From the NCBI GenBank assembly GCA_033675265.1, contig JAUJYZ010000153.1:1-64000 (forward strand): a DNA stretch of 64,000 nt, in the 5' to 3' direction. Both the position numbers and the translations under genes were made by a program. The DNA comes from Actinostola sp. cb2023. Lineage: Eukaryota; Cnidaria; Anthozoa; Actiniaria; Actinostolidae. Below are positions 1 to 10,996 of the stretch, one piece after another. The notes below the pieces were generated by a model that was given only the letters and a program-made list of their open reading frames with translations, was not told the origin of the DNA and searched no databases. The stretch's first letter is position 1. Every line of letters begins with the position of its first letter.

Positions 1-128
1 AAAATAAGCATAATTATAGCAAATTTCATGTACTTAGACTATAATTATAAAACATTGCTAATAATGAAGCACACACTTAATGTAAAACGATTTTACCTTT
101 AGATGGGCAGTTAAACTACAAGATGAAT

Positions 129-359
129 TCAGAAGAGCAGCAAGTGTACTTTAAAAGAGTTGCTGAAGTTTATCACAGGAGCAGATGCTGTACCCCCTTT
201 GGGTTTTAGATACCCATTAACAATCCAATTCTTTGAGCAAGAAAAGGAAAGCACACATCTTCCTTGTGCATCTACTTGTGGTCTGGAGTTGTATCTGCCC
301 AGAGGCCATGAAGATTCAGAATCATTTGTAGCGCTCATGTGCAACTCCTTATTTAATTC
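129..359 (-). CDS. Unassigned 3'-terminal exon (77 codons)
   Basis: An open frame on the minus strand follows a good splice acceptor (pyrimidine-rich tract then CCACAG at 364-360) and runs 77 codons to a TGA at 129. The product is Ser/Asn-rich with two Cys near the middle (GRCVLSFSCSKNW) followed by GYLKPKGG. I do not recognise the domain. It lies downstream of the integrase gene on the same strand, whose last visible exon ends in a canonical donor at 631. The phases do not match (the donor leaves two bases, this exon starts at a codon boundary), so I do not join them. It may be the last exon of another gene or a decayed fusion partner. It contains no stop over its length, which modestly supports real coding. 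Confidence 0.3.
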   Translation of the reverse strand, partial: ELNKELHMSATNDSESSWPLGRYNSRPQVDAQGRCVLSFSCSKNWIVNGYLKPKGGTASAPVINFSNSFKVHLLLF

Positions 360-631
360 CTGTGGGTTTGGAAAAGTATGAGCAAGTTTTAAAATACTTT
401 TCACTATATTCTACTACTGATATTATTGTTACCGTTGCATTTTACATTTATAAACCTCTAAATATCAGATTTTTTTTAAGTTTCTTTGTGTTATTTACAA
501 ATTTAAACTTTTGTCTATTGTCTAAAAGAGACATGCAAACCCTTCAGTGGTTACCCCTGGACTATGAAAACAAAATATTTAATGAAAAGGATTCTGATAT
601 TTTGAGGTTTAAAAAATTGTTGAGTTCTTAC

Positions 632-2511
632 CTGTTTGAAATAATTTCTATTAGAGCTCTCTTAGATTTTTGATACGATTCAACTCCATGTTCATTGTCA
701 TCTAGTGTTGGGTCCACTGTATTTGATAGAATAGTAAGCTCACATTGTGTAAGTTCAATTGGAGACTCTGGTACCTGAACATGATTCACTGTTTGAAGAT
801 CTGGCAAGGGAGCATTGTCATCAACCCCATAATGTGTATTAAGATCCTTTGGATCCAAATACTTCTCTAACTGTTGTGTGATCAGATAGAGCAAATTTGT
901 AAAATCCTTCAGTCCATAATTGTAGAGGTGAATATCCCCTCTGTCCTGAGAGCGGGTGGTTATTCCATTGAAGGACAAATTGATTGATAGCTCTGTTAAT
1001 CATAGGAATGAATACATAGTGCAAAGCAAATAAATCAGTTTCGTTGTTTGGATCTAAAAGCTGCATTGATTCTAGGTAATAAAATATATTCTTGTAATAC
1101 AGAACTACAAAATTGTGCACATCTCGCCACAGCCTCTCAATGCGCTGATTGTGTACAGATTGCCCGGTAAGCACAGGTTTAGACTCTACCCCATATCTGT
1201 TGAGCATTTCTCTTGCAACAGCAATATTTTCGGTTCCATAATCAGTCCGTATTCTACGTGGATAGTAGAATACCTGGGTAGCAGCTAAAAAAAGGTCTAA
1301 CACTGTTGATGCTCTGTTGTTAGTTGATGCACGAAGGAAGACAACTGCTCTAGAGTATCCATCAATTGCACCATGAATTACAATGCGCCATCGTATTAAC
1401 TTGTGGTGCCCATCAAGGTGCCTGCAGATAGAAGTTAATATTTCAAATGTCATGATAATATTTATATGGTAGTCTGTGGGGGAAGGTATAGGGCTAATTG
1501 TCCCCCTTGGATGTTTCCTGTATAAATATTGATTAAAAAAAAGGCACTAGTTCACCTTCTAACATGTAACCATAAACCAAAAACCCAAATCAAGTATTAT
1601 TAAGGCCATTTACCCTTGTCCATACCCTGGAATCCCAAAAGTTATGCTCCCTCCCATGGAATTTCCATGTGTCCTCAACAGGGGGGGGGGGGGGGGGGGG
1701 GGGGGGTAGGGTGCGGATTTAAAATGCAATAATGGCCCATTACAGTTCAACTATTTAATAATGTGCATGTATGAACTACTTAAAAATTATTGTCTCACCA
1801 CAATGAATTTGGAGTTGGAACTGAATAAATTCTTCTCCTTGTCACAGTACGTCTTCTTAGATCCCGACTTATTGGATCAACTCTTGCAATAGACTCTCTT
1901 ATTCGCCATCTCTGTACGTTAATTCCCCTTCCTCTGAACCATCCCATGATCATCCTTTCACCTGAGTTTGGGGAGATTTGCAAAATAAACTTCATGAATT
2001 CATCGATTTCGTCATCTGATATTTTGGAAAACAATTCCATAGATGAAGACATGTTGTATGCTTCCTTTCTTCTCCTCACTGTTTTTTCGGACACACCAAG
2101 CATTTTTGAAATGGCTACCCATGAAAACCCTAGTGCTCGTAGACCTTCCAACTGTTCCTTTGGAATTTTAAGCTTCGGTCGACCTTGACCCTTTATATGT
2201 AGTTGTTCTTTTGGGCAGCAATAATGCACTTCGTCTTCTGTAAAGTTGTTAAAGCGCTCTTCGAAGCGTGAAATTAGTTTTTGGAATTCTACGACCACTA
2301 AATGTATATCTTGCATTATATTTTGATGCGCTTCTAAATGCCTTGAAGAGAGAAGAAGAGCAATTATAAATTCTACACAACGATTTCGTAGAAGCTCGGC
2401 TGTGACACTGTCTGAAATAAATAGTTTTCTCTGCACTTCTTGGTAAATCTCTATTCCAACTTTTACAACTTCAAAAAATACCACGTCTAGTTCGTCGTTG
2501 TTGTCCGCCAT
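632..2511 (-). CDS. DDE integrase-core transposase, two exons, one probable frameshift
   Basis: Exon 1 (2511-1799) starts at ATG and encodes about 238 residues, including a resolvase/Hin-like helix-turn-helix (GFSWVAISKMLGVSEKTVRRR near residues 128-150) after an acidic/hydrophobic leader. A GTGAG donor at 1798 and a CTGCAG acceptor at 1427-1422 remove a 377-bp intron and join the W-H-x-D-G motif across the splice. Exon 2 holds a retroviral-integrase-like core: first Asp in AIDGYSR, second in RTDYGTEN, Glu in HNQRIERLWRDV, then a conserved NHPLS/SPLQLW tail. The C-terminal part (YGVDDNAPLP onward) continues in another frame from about 850, so a 1-2 base indel near 845 breaks it. The last coding piece ends in a CAG|GTAAGA donor at 632/631. 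The family occurs widely in metazoan genomes as mobile or domesticated integrase proteins. No TIRs were found, so the element boundaries are unknown. Confidence 0.75.
1681..1706. repeat. Poly-G tract (26 G) inside the integrase intron
   Basis: A run of 26 uninterrupted G on the plus strand lies in the 377-bp intron (1422-1798). On the transcribed strand it is poly-C. Confidence 0.95.
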
Positions 2512-2575
2512 TTTGTCAGGCTACGTTTGTAGGTCAGACTGCTGACCAATTCATAATGTGGGCGTCATTAAAGTA

Positions 2576-3362
2576 TTATATTTCTTACAAGTCGTATATT
2601 TTCTTACAAGTCGTATATTTTCTTACAAGTCGTATACATTTCATACAAGTCGTATATTTTCTTACAAGTCGTATGTATTGTCTTACAAGTCGTATATTTC
2701 TTACAAGTCGTATATTTCTTACAAGTCGTATGTATTGTCTTACAAGTCGTATATTTCTTACAAGTCGTATATTTCTTACAAGTCGTATATTTCTTACAAG
2801 TCGTATATTTCTTACAAGTCGTATATTTCTTACAAGTCGTATGTATTGTCTTACAAGTCGTATATTTCTTACAAGTCGTATATTTTCTTACTAGTCGTAT
2901 ATTTCTTACAACACGTCATATATTTCTTAGAACAAGTCGTATATTTCTTACAAGTCGTATATTTCTTACAAGTCGTATATTTCTTACAAGTCGTATATTT
3001 CTTACAAGTCGTATATTTCTTACAAGTCGTATGTATTGTCTTACAAGTCGTATATTTCTTACAAGTCGTATGTATTGTCTTACAAGTCGTATATTTCTTA
3101 CAAGTCGTATATTTCTTACAAGTCGTATATTTCTTACAAGTCGTACAAGTCGTATATTTCTTACCAGTCGTATATTTTCTTACTAGTCGTATATTTCTTA
3201 CAAGTCGTATATTTTCTTACAACACGTCATATATTTCTTAGAACAAGTCGTATATTTTCTTACAAGTCTTATATTTTCTTACAAGTCGTATATGATTTCT
3301 TTGAACAAGTCGTACAATTCTTACAACAAGTCGTATAATTTTGACCAAGTCGTATATTTTTG
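2576..3362. repeat. 18-bp minisatellite array (core ACAAGTCGTATATTTCTT)
   Basis: About 40 head-to-tail copies of an 18-bp unit centred on ACAAGTCGTA fill nearly 790 bp. Unit variants are 18 bp (TATATTTC spacer), 19 bp (extra T) and 21 bp (TATGTATTGTC spacer). The 21-bp variant recurs every few units, so the array has a higher-order pattern. The 3' end decays into units with AACA and TTTGAACA inserts. Because 18 and 21 are multiples of three, all forward frames stay open for long stretches, giving spurious Tyr/Lys/Ser-rich and Val-Tyr-Phe-Leu repeats. I do not call these coding. Confidence 0.95.
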
Positions 3363-3375
3363 AAAGTAAGTATTT

Positions 3376-4309
3376 TTGTCCGCATTGGCGCGCCATAGTT
3401 ATGAAACAAACAGTAATCAAACGAACCATTGTTATCAAATATCAAAGTTATTGAAGCACTCAAATCTACAAAACTTTAATGCCAAAAGTATTATTGTTGT
3501 TGGTCATGTATTAACATCTTATTATGATATGAGGAGAGAACTAAGTCAGACATATGATAATAATTATCTTTGTAAAAGAGCCAAGCATAAAATGTCAAAA
3601 ATATTAGTTACTATTAAGAAGGAAGCCATTGTTGAATGTTTAAATCCAATATGCAATAAACAGCATCAGAGGTATTGTGTTTCAAGGAGAAAGATACTGA
3701 CATCAGGTGACATTGAAGTAAACCCAGGCCCAGTTTCCAATGTAAATAATACAGTTTCAAGAATTCCCCCAAAGGTATTATTACAGTCTAGATTAACCGA
3801 ACAAGGTTTAAGATTATTGGATGTTGGCGGTGCAGGTGATTGCTTCTTTAGAGCAGTATCCCATCAGTTATATGGTGAACCGAAATATCACATGGATGTA
3901 CGTGCTGCTGGTGTTCAATACATGAGAAATAACCCAGAAAGGTTTATTGAGAGTAATACAGCTCACTCATGGTTAATGTATAGCTAATATGTCTCGGCGA
4001 GGTACATGGTGTGATGCACTAATCATACAAGCAGTTGCAGATACTATGAATCTTTCCATCCGTATTACAGAATCAAATGAGGGCTTTGCGGCATTCACTG
4101 TTGTTAGTCCAATACATACAGGAAATAATTCTACTATAATACACATTGGTCATGTGGATGAAGTACATTATGTTTCAACTGTTGTATCAGACCATAACAA
4201 TTCATCAACAAATATAGATTCAGACACACCCAGAAATGATTATAATTTAATGATTATAGAGTACCTGAATATGGTATTTCAGACAATCACAACATACATG
4301 TTCCTATGA
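3376..4309 (+). pseudogene. 2A-peptide plus OTU cysteine-protease domain, Helitron-like fragment
   Basis: The first open frame (3376-3987) has a lysine/cysteine-rich leader, a 2A-like GDIEVNPGP motif at residues 111-119 and then the start of an OTU deubiquitinase-type domain with the catalytic Cys block GGAGDCFFRAVSHQLYG. The frame closes at a TAA (3985-3987). The domain continues one frame over as ANMSRRGTW and onward to the catalytic His region GHVDEVHYVS, so a single indel near 3982 breaks the domain. OTU domains of this type sit at the N-terminus of Helitron/Helentron Rep-helicase proteins in many aquatic invertebrates, and 2A peptides are known in several retroelements. No Rep or PIF1 helicase follows, so this is a truncated fragment. 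Its 5' side abuts the minisatellite directly. An OTU-bearing non-LTR element is the alternative. Confidence 0.65.
3703..3732 (+). other. 2A-like ribosome-skipping motif (GDIEVNPGP)
   Basis: The codons spell S-G-D-I-E-V-N-P-G-P, matching the D-x-E-x-N-P-G-P consensus at which ribosomes skip a peptide bond between the last Gly and Pro. Skipping here would release the leader from the OTU domain. Confidence 0.8.
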
Positions 4310-5127
4310 ATAAAGAATGTTGTGCCTTATCTGTTTACTCAATAACATATTTTATGTAGTACCATATATTATGATAAGAATTACAAAGTTGATAGGAGAA
4401 ATTAAACAGACATTTAGGTACAAGCCATCTACAATAACCATACGGCTAACCTAGATAGATAGCTAGATAGTCGGCAGGCTCTTCCCAAAGCATCCAACTA
4501 CATACCTCCCCCAGGCACGAGTTAACCCTGGTAGCAGGGTCTTGTTTAAAATAAAACCCTCATGGTACTGTACATGCATGAGCCAAATTTCTCAGTAGTC
4601 AGATAGGTGTGATGTTGTGAGATCCTGGCTTGTTTATGTTGAATGTATAAATTTATCATCATTGAGGAATGAGAATATATATGTATCCTTTAATTCAGTG
4701 AATCTGTCAGCCCCCCATTCTGAGCAGATGCAATAAACCAGGACAATCATAATTCAATGCCGAGGGAATTTGTTATCCAGGATCAACAACATCTAACCAT
4801 AAACTTGATAAAACATCCGTAATTTGCACATGTAAGGGTCTGTAAGTTAATAACATTTCAAATTTTACTGAATAGTGCTAATGATAATGAAGAAGTGCAT
4901 CATTTATTCAGTGTTTGCATAGAACATTCTTCTATGCTTAGGTGTTCTAACCAGGCATATAGGAAATAAAAAAGTTATATAAGCAGCAAAAATATTTTTT
5001 TCATGTTGTCACACTAATACTTACTCCATATGTACATGCATAGACTATTGAGATTGTTTTGGTCGGTATATTCAACCAGCCATATTTCAACTAGTTTCAA
5101 CTGCTATTTAACCGATTGCCATGAACT
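4310..5127. other. Gene-poor spacer
   Basis: No open frame with recognisable content is present. A short GATAGATAGCTAGATAG microsatellite-like patch lies near 4454. The rest is AT-rich unique-looking DNA. Confidence 0.5.
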
Positions 5128-5215
5128 TTGGTATGTATAATACCGTATTCGAATAATTCACCGGCGTATAAGCCGCACTCGCAGATAAGCCGCACCCCGA
5201 GTTTTGGAAAAAATG
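5128..5215. repeat. Remnant of a TATAAGCCGCAC-type interspersed repeat
   Basis: The segment begins with an ATACCGTATTCGAATAAT-like motif and carries two imperfect copies of the phrase TAAGCCGCAC (near 5168 and 5186). I recall this phrase as the terminal signature of a MITE family widespread in animals. No partner inverted repeat was found nearby, so this is probably a one-ended fragment. Confidence 0.4.
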
Positions 5216-5569
5216 TTTTTTACTTGGGCACTTCTGGAGGAAGCCCGAGTTATAAAGTGGGCATTCTTTTTTTTTCCGTTGGCCACAATTATTATTTCTT
5301 GTTCTTTCTTGTTTCAAAAATATGATATATGGCGAAAATATTTTTATGATGTCATCATTTTGGTATTCTATTAGGCAAAATGGCATATTTACTAGGACAA
5401 GTTTATGTATGATTTTATTACTGTAAAAAAAAACCACTACCTTACAATTTTTTTGTCCTTTTCTTACACTTTCTTCCACTTTCATTCTCATTGGCTGGTC
5501 ACAGTACCAGCAGTTCTCCTTGTTAACTTCTTTGGACATTCCACAGTTACAAAATCCATCTTCACATAC

Positions 5570-5700
5570 CCTCTTGGGGAGGTATGTATGAGCAGCTACT
5601 ATGTGCCCAATCGTCCAAACTGTAGGATTGACTGTAAAGAAGACTGCATTAGTGAGGAAATAGTTAAGGCATTGTGTTCTCAGTTCCAATACCTCCTCAT
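5570..5700 (-). CDS. Isolated transposon-type exon (TVWTIGHIVAAHT)
   Basis: A 131-bp open segment is bounded by a plausible acceptor (CATAACAG, ending 5701) and a GTATGTG donor starting at 5569. It encodes the phrase TNAVFFTVNPTVWTIGHIV followed by AAHT. I recall similar phrases from multi-copy animal transposon proteins but cannot name the family. Translation continues past the donor for about 40 codons with several Cys (FCNCGM...CWYCDQP), which could be a zinc-binding extension if the donor is not used. No neighbouring exon was found on either side; the ISL2EU element starts about 115 bp away. Confidence 0.3.
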
Positions 5701-5958
5701 CTGTTATGTCAACACAGGAGAATAAAGAAACACAATACTCCCCTTTCGAGTTCAGCGCTTTGTTTTGGAAGACTGCTGAACAAGCTCATCGCGGGCACAT
5801 ATGGTAGATGAAAGTGAGGCTAAGGCTGAGCACTATTTGAGCTACCTGAGAGTTGTCTGGGAAAAAGTACTCGGTTATAACGAAAACAACGGCTAAAACA
5901 TACTTTTTTATCTACTTATTGCACAATATATTACTTAATACTTTAATACTGGTTCCGA

Positions 5959-8456
5959 ATGTCAAGTTATTCCGTGAAGAAGAAGCGTTCTAGTCTCGGT
6001 AAAGAATGTGTTTCTCCTGATTGTAACAGCACTCAATACAACCAAGATGGTAGCAATAGTAATAATAATAAGTATTGGGAGCATAATGCTATTATTGTCT
6101 CTGCTCTTACAAAACTAGCAACACTAATAAATAAATAAAATAAAGATCCAATATTATAAACTATAAAAATATTAATATAAAAAGTGTTCATTTAGTGTTC
6201 AGTGTTTGTGTTTATATAACTAAGGCAAATATTTCTTAAAAAGATATGTCTTAACTAAACCTTTAAAATTACTTAATGTATTTGATAAACGGATGCTGCT
6301 AGGCATCGAGTTCCATAATTTTGGTGCAGCAACACAGGGAACAGTTTCTTTAAGTTCCCCACAGAGAAATCTCAGCGAAGTAGATGGTGCAACTTGATCA
6401 AACGTCACCATGGTAGAGATGGATTTGCTGTCAGCAGTTTCACGTTTATATGTGAAAAACATTTCAAACCCGAGGAAATTTACAAGCCACCTGGTGGTAC
6501 AAGACGAAGACTTAAGCAAGGTAACTAATAAACAACTGAACATGCTTGTAATATTTTTTGTAATTCATGCTTATTTCCAATTGCAACGGGATCTATATGC
6601 ATTCAAAAGGAATAAATGTATTTTCTATAACAGTTATTCGTTATTTTTTACTTAGGAGTGGAACCAACAATATTCAAATGGCGAACGAATGATTCGAAGA
6701 CAACGCGACGTTCACCTCGACGAAGACAAGCACATGGTCGACTGAAGACAGTCCCCCTGACACCACTATCCACAAGACAGTCTTCTTCAAATGAGGACAA
6801 AGAAAATAACAAGCGGGAGGGCACAGAGCATTGCCAAGAAAGTGTTGTGGAAACAACTGAAGTACCTGAAACCATGGAGTGCTTTGACAACTTGGAATGT
6901 TACGAATGACCACAGGTATAAAAGTGACCGTTCGATTTCATTATTTATTGCTTTTTAAAATCAACCTTTTCCCTGAACACTCAACTGTTGTGTAGGCTGT
7001 TCAAATGTTAGAGACCCCCCTTCTCCCTCCCTCCTTTGAGCCTGAATTATTTTTTAACCCACCTCCAAATCCCCCCCTCTCCCTGATAAAAAATGAACAG
7101 TCCCTAACAGCCATTTATCTCTCAGGTCAAATAGTATATTTATGTAATTAAGAAAACATATATATTGTTTTATTTATTATTTTTTATTTCAATTTCTCTA
7201 GACAGGTGTCCCCAATTAGCATACTGTAACTGTAAGTTAGATCAATATGACACATTAATAAAGTTTATTATTATTTATTAAAAGTGAAAAAAGAATAAAG
7301 GTACCTTGCAATAAAATTGCAACTTTTTTTACACAGGTTTCATTTAAAGATCAAGCAGTGCAAACAGACATGCCAGATACATGTACAGAAACAACTGCTA
7401 GTATGGACCCACTCATATGCCTTTGCATATTTCACTGGTAAAACATTTGGTGAGCAAAAAGAGTACATTCAAAGGCTTGAGAAGAAAATTGAGGAACAAA
7501 CTCTTATTATCAATGATTTAAGATGTGACATTGGTAATTTGCAGAAGAAATTAGATGAATACAATGAACACAAATTCAGTCTGGACAACTATAAAGATGA
7601 TGACAGTGCAATACAGTTTTATTCAGGTTTTCCTAATTATGAAGCATTAATGGCTGTTTTTGAGTATCTGGAGCCCAAAGTACACAAACTTCAGTACTGG
7701 GGTAGCAAGAACATGTCTGATACCAGGTCTTATCAAGAAGATGGAAAGAAAAAGCTTGGTCCAAAACGACACTTGACAGCTCTTGAAGAGTTCTGGATGG
7801 TATTAGTGAGACTTAAAGTTGGCCTATTTGTTCGAGATCTGTCACATAGATTTGGCATTTCATAAGGACATTTTTCCAAGATCTTCAGCACATGGATTAA
7901 TTTTCTGTTTTTGGAACTTAAACAGTTGTTTCCTTTCCCATCGCAGGCTGATATACTTAGAAATATGCCTCTGGAATTTTCACGTTACCCAAAAACACGT
8001 GTTATCATTGATTGCACTGAAGTATTTGTTGAGGTGCCATCATCCATGCAATCCCAATCTGAGACCTGGTCCAATTACAAGCATCACAACACATTTAAAG
8101 CATTAGTTGGTATTTCTCCTAATGGACAGGTCACTTTTATTTCAAAATTATGGGGTGGTCGAGTATCAGATAAATGGATTACAAAACACTCAGGTATTTT
8201 AGACCTTCTTGATCAAAATGACAATGTAATGGCTGACAGAGGTTTTGACATTGCTGAGATTTTGCCACCAGGAGTATCACTCAACCTTCCACCATTTAAG
8301 GGAAGTAGGGAACAGCCAACAGCATCAGAAGTTGAAGAAACAACTAAAATAGCATCTGTGAAGATCCATGTCGAACGTGCGATTGGTAGGATTAGTGTTT
8401 GCAGTTACCTGACAAATTTTGCACCACCTTTTCTTCCTCCTGGGAAGCAGGTTTAG
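5959..8456 (+). pseudogene. THAP-domain PIF/Harbinger (ISL2EU) transposase, multiply broken
   Basis: Exon 1 starts at ATG 5959 and encodes the first THAP cysteine pair (CVSPDC). It is interrupted near 6060 by unrelated sequence including a LINE tail and resumes at 6412-6520 with the THAP second half (CEKHFKPEEI). A GTAACT donor at 6521 joins to exon 2 at 6656, completing GVEPTIF. Exon 2 ends at a CAG|GTATAA donor (6915/6916). The codon at 6907-6909 is TGA, and a CGA-to-TGA change is the simplest cause. Exon 3 (from 7337) begins VSFKDQAVQTD, then shifts frame near 7440 into a coiled-coil segment and the DDE_4 catalytic domain: IIDCTE, MADRGF and HVERAIGR supply D, D and E. A TAA at 7863-7865 interrupts the HTH-DDE junction, and about 25 residues are missing after AIGRI (near 8395). 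Confidence 0.85.
6220..6405 (-). mobile_element. Non-LTR retrotransposon 3' fragment (RT C-terminal tail) inside the THAP exon
   Basis: The minus strand encodes the conserved LINE tail: VPCVAAPKLWNSMPSSIR then a FKGLVKTYLF stretch, ending in TAA. Such tails follow the reverse transcriptase domain of Jockey/CR1/L2-type elements. Flanking AT-rich sequence (about 6060-6220), with AATAAATAAATAAAATAAAG near 6128-6147, is probably its 3' UTR. It separates the two halves of the THAP domain. Confidence 0.75.
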
Positions 8457-8830
8457 ATTAGTTTGACATGAGTGATATAATTTAACCCCTGAAACATGTT
8501 TCAGTTCCTAGAAGAACAGGGCAAGACAATAGTGTACGTGTCCACAACAAAATCGCAGGAAGAACATTGGATATTATTTGGAATCATACATATCTTTTCA
8601 AGGGTTAAAATATGTCTTCAATACCAAATTTATCAATAACAACGGAAAGTTTATGGAAAGGTTAACACAAGTTGTTAAATATATTTAGCTATAAATTTCT
8701 TCAATAATAAATAGTTTTGTAATAGGAAATAGACAAAAGTCATATTTTCAGTCTGTATGAATTTTACATAACATGTTAAAATATAAAGTATCAGTAAAAC
8801 ATTACATACTAAAAAGAACTAAAAATCCTA
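8457..8830. other. Space between the convergent ISL2EU genes
   Basis: AT-rich sequence without a usable open frame, presumably the 3' end of the transposase unit. Nothing further is recognisable before the MITE at 8831. Confidence 0.4.
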
Positions 8831-9127
8831 TAGAGTGCAAACAATATCACCGTGAAATAGTAGAGTACAAACACTAAAAGCGTGCAACATAAATAGTACT
8901 AAATAGTGCTAAATTATATGCTAATTCTATTGTTTTCTATTGTTTAATTAGTGATATTTAGTACTAAATAGTGCAAAAAGTATTGCACGGTTTTAGTGTT
9001 TGTACTCTACTATTGCTAAATAGTACTAATAGTGTTATCTCTATTCTTATCTATTGTTTCATTAGTGCTATTTACTTTTAGTATTAATTAGTTAGTACTG
9101 TTTCACGGTTATATTGTTTGCACTCTA
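8831..9127. mobile_element. MITE of the TAGAGTGCAAACA family, hosting a nested sister copy
   Basis: The ends are near-perfect inverted repeats: TAGAGTGCAAACAATAT at 8831 and the complementary ATATTGTTTGCACTCTA ending 9127, each followed inward by CACCGTGAAA or its complement. The interior is rich in AATAGTACTAAATAGTGCTA repeats. TA at the ends fits a Tc1/mariner-like 2-bp target. A related MITE (8861-9009) sits inside it. Confidence 0.8.
8861..9009. mobile_element. Nested MITE, TAGAGTACAAACACTAAAA variant
   Basis: Its ends TAGAGTACAAACACTAAAA and the complementary TTTTAGTGTTTGTACTCTA are inverted, with CGTGCA or TGCACG inward. The same variant recurs at 20750-20910. It lies inside the sister element 8831-9127. 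Confidence 0.8.
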
Positions 9128-10473
9128 GTATTTACATCCAATAAAAAACTAGTCAGAATGTACTTAAATTTCTCTTTTTGATTTCTTTATCTTTCTGTAA
9201 CTTGCCCATCCCCCATGCTTGTAGAGGGTGATGTCTCTTTCTACCCTTCTTGTTAGGACCTCTGGGTAGAATGCTCTTGCATAAAAATGATCCAGAGCAG
9301 GTAGGACACCACCAATCCTTGTCAAATATAATCCTGCCAATGAACAGTGCATCATTTCCAAACCAAACTACAAAGTCCACCCATTCAAGTTCACAAACAT
9401 ACATTTGTCCTTGCACTTGGTAGAAGTATGCATGTCCCTTTCTGAGTTCAGGTTTACCTTCATGCATAGTGAGATAAAATTTATTGTTATTACATGCTTC
9501 CTGTATGGTCATTCCTCTTTTTGTATATGGGCACTTCACCTCCAAACCTCCTTTCTCGGGATTTGCCATGGGATCATAGACCATTCTGTCTAAGCTAGCT
9601 CCAAGGCCAGGCCTGTTCTTTGATAGCAAAGTTCCTACCTCCCAAACATACAATCCAGTATTTCCTACTAAACATTTATGTTCAATATAGCAAACAACAG
9701 CATCCTGTTCATGTATTCTTCCATAATCTAGCGAAGGAATGCATTTTTCACTGGCCTAGCTTTCAAGGTACATTATCCTCTTTAGTAATGCATCAGGTTC
9801 TTTCACCCTCACAGCAGCACTCTTAAAATTAGATGCTGTTAGTTTTGTTCTCTTAAGATTTCTCCATGACTCGTTTTGACTTTGACCCCTTGTCATTGAC
9901 TCTACACTGGATACATCTTCATCGGTCAGTTTTTAAGCATTTAAATGTAAGTTAACCATTTCTTTAAATTCTGGGTAGCTGATGTCATAATCATCATTGA
10001 ATGGAGTGCCTTTCTCCTCAAAGCATTCTTCAGAAACTGCTGGTGCACACTCGGGTACAGTCTCGCAAATGCTTTCTACTTCAACACCTGCATAGTTTGG
10101 AAATACCTTTGGTTGAATGTTGTGAAAGAGAAAGAAGCTACTGCTTTGGAGACAAGCTGACAACCGTTCTCCTAGATTGTTGAGTGCCTCAGCAATGATA
10201 CTTCTGTCTGATGGAGCACGTGGATCATAAGATGTTATCTTTGCAGTTGCAGGTCTTACTTTTCCATAATGGATTTTCTTGAGAACAATGTTTTCGATTG
10301 GTTTTGGCTCCACACGCATATTTCTGGGTACATTCCACCTACACAGACGAGATGTGCAGGATATTGGCTGGTCATGGTCTTTTAGTCCAGAACGACTAAA
10401 ATCTTCAATAGCAAAAATTATTCCACCAAGATGGTTGCATCTACCAAACCATTTGCACCTCTCCTGTTGACAA

Positions 10474-10996
10474 TACAGTCAACTCTCTCGTAAGCGGATA
10501 CCCTCGGGAATTGAAAAAAGTGTCCGTTAGTAGAGCTGTCCGCTTATGAGAACTATTTCCGTAAGCGGACACCAAAGAAAAATAGGGTGGATGTCCGCTT
10601 ACGAGAGAGTTAATTACGTTTTAATCGGTAGAGAAAAATAGCAACTGAACCGTACACCTTGCTTCCCCGCGGACAAATGGAGATTTGACAAAACCGATCC
10701 CCACTGTTCTGTTGCTCTGTAAAAGGTCATATTTTTGTTGATTTATTGCAAATTAAAGACAAATTCCATTGCCGAAAGTCCATTATTATATGGTGTGTCC
10801 GCTTACGAGAGAGCGTAAACAAAAGAAAAATCCAATTTTCATTTTCAAAAGTGTCCGCGTCCGCTTACGAGAGTGTCCGCTTACGGGAATGTGTAAATAC
10901 AGAGTTTGACTGGGAGGTAAAACGGGGATTTGAAAAGGTGTCCGTAAGTAGAGCTGTCCGCTTACGAGAGTGTCCGTTAGCGGAGAGTTGACTGTA
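10474..10996. mobile_element. 523-bp MITE with TACAGTCAACTCTC ends in the YqaJ intron
   Basis: Terminal inverted repeats TACAGTCAACTCTC (10474-10487) and GAGAGTTGACTGTA (10983-10996), with TA ends, fit a Tc1/mariner-type target. Inside are at least six copies of GTCCGCTTACGAGAG in both orientations. The left end lies about 8 bp upstream of the downstream exon's acceptor, where it must supply or disturb the branch point and pyrimidine tract. A related end fragment is at about 56366-56412. Confidence 0.85.

Noticed and set aside
359..632. Intron joining the integrase tail (donor at 631) to the exon at 359-129
   Set aside because: Both splice signals look good, but the phases disagree and the join creates an immediate stop.
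2558..3338. Three long forward open frames with Tyr/Ser/Lys or Val/Tyr/Phe repeats
   Set aside because: They are the translation of the 18/21-bp minisatellite, open only because the unit length is a multiple of three.
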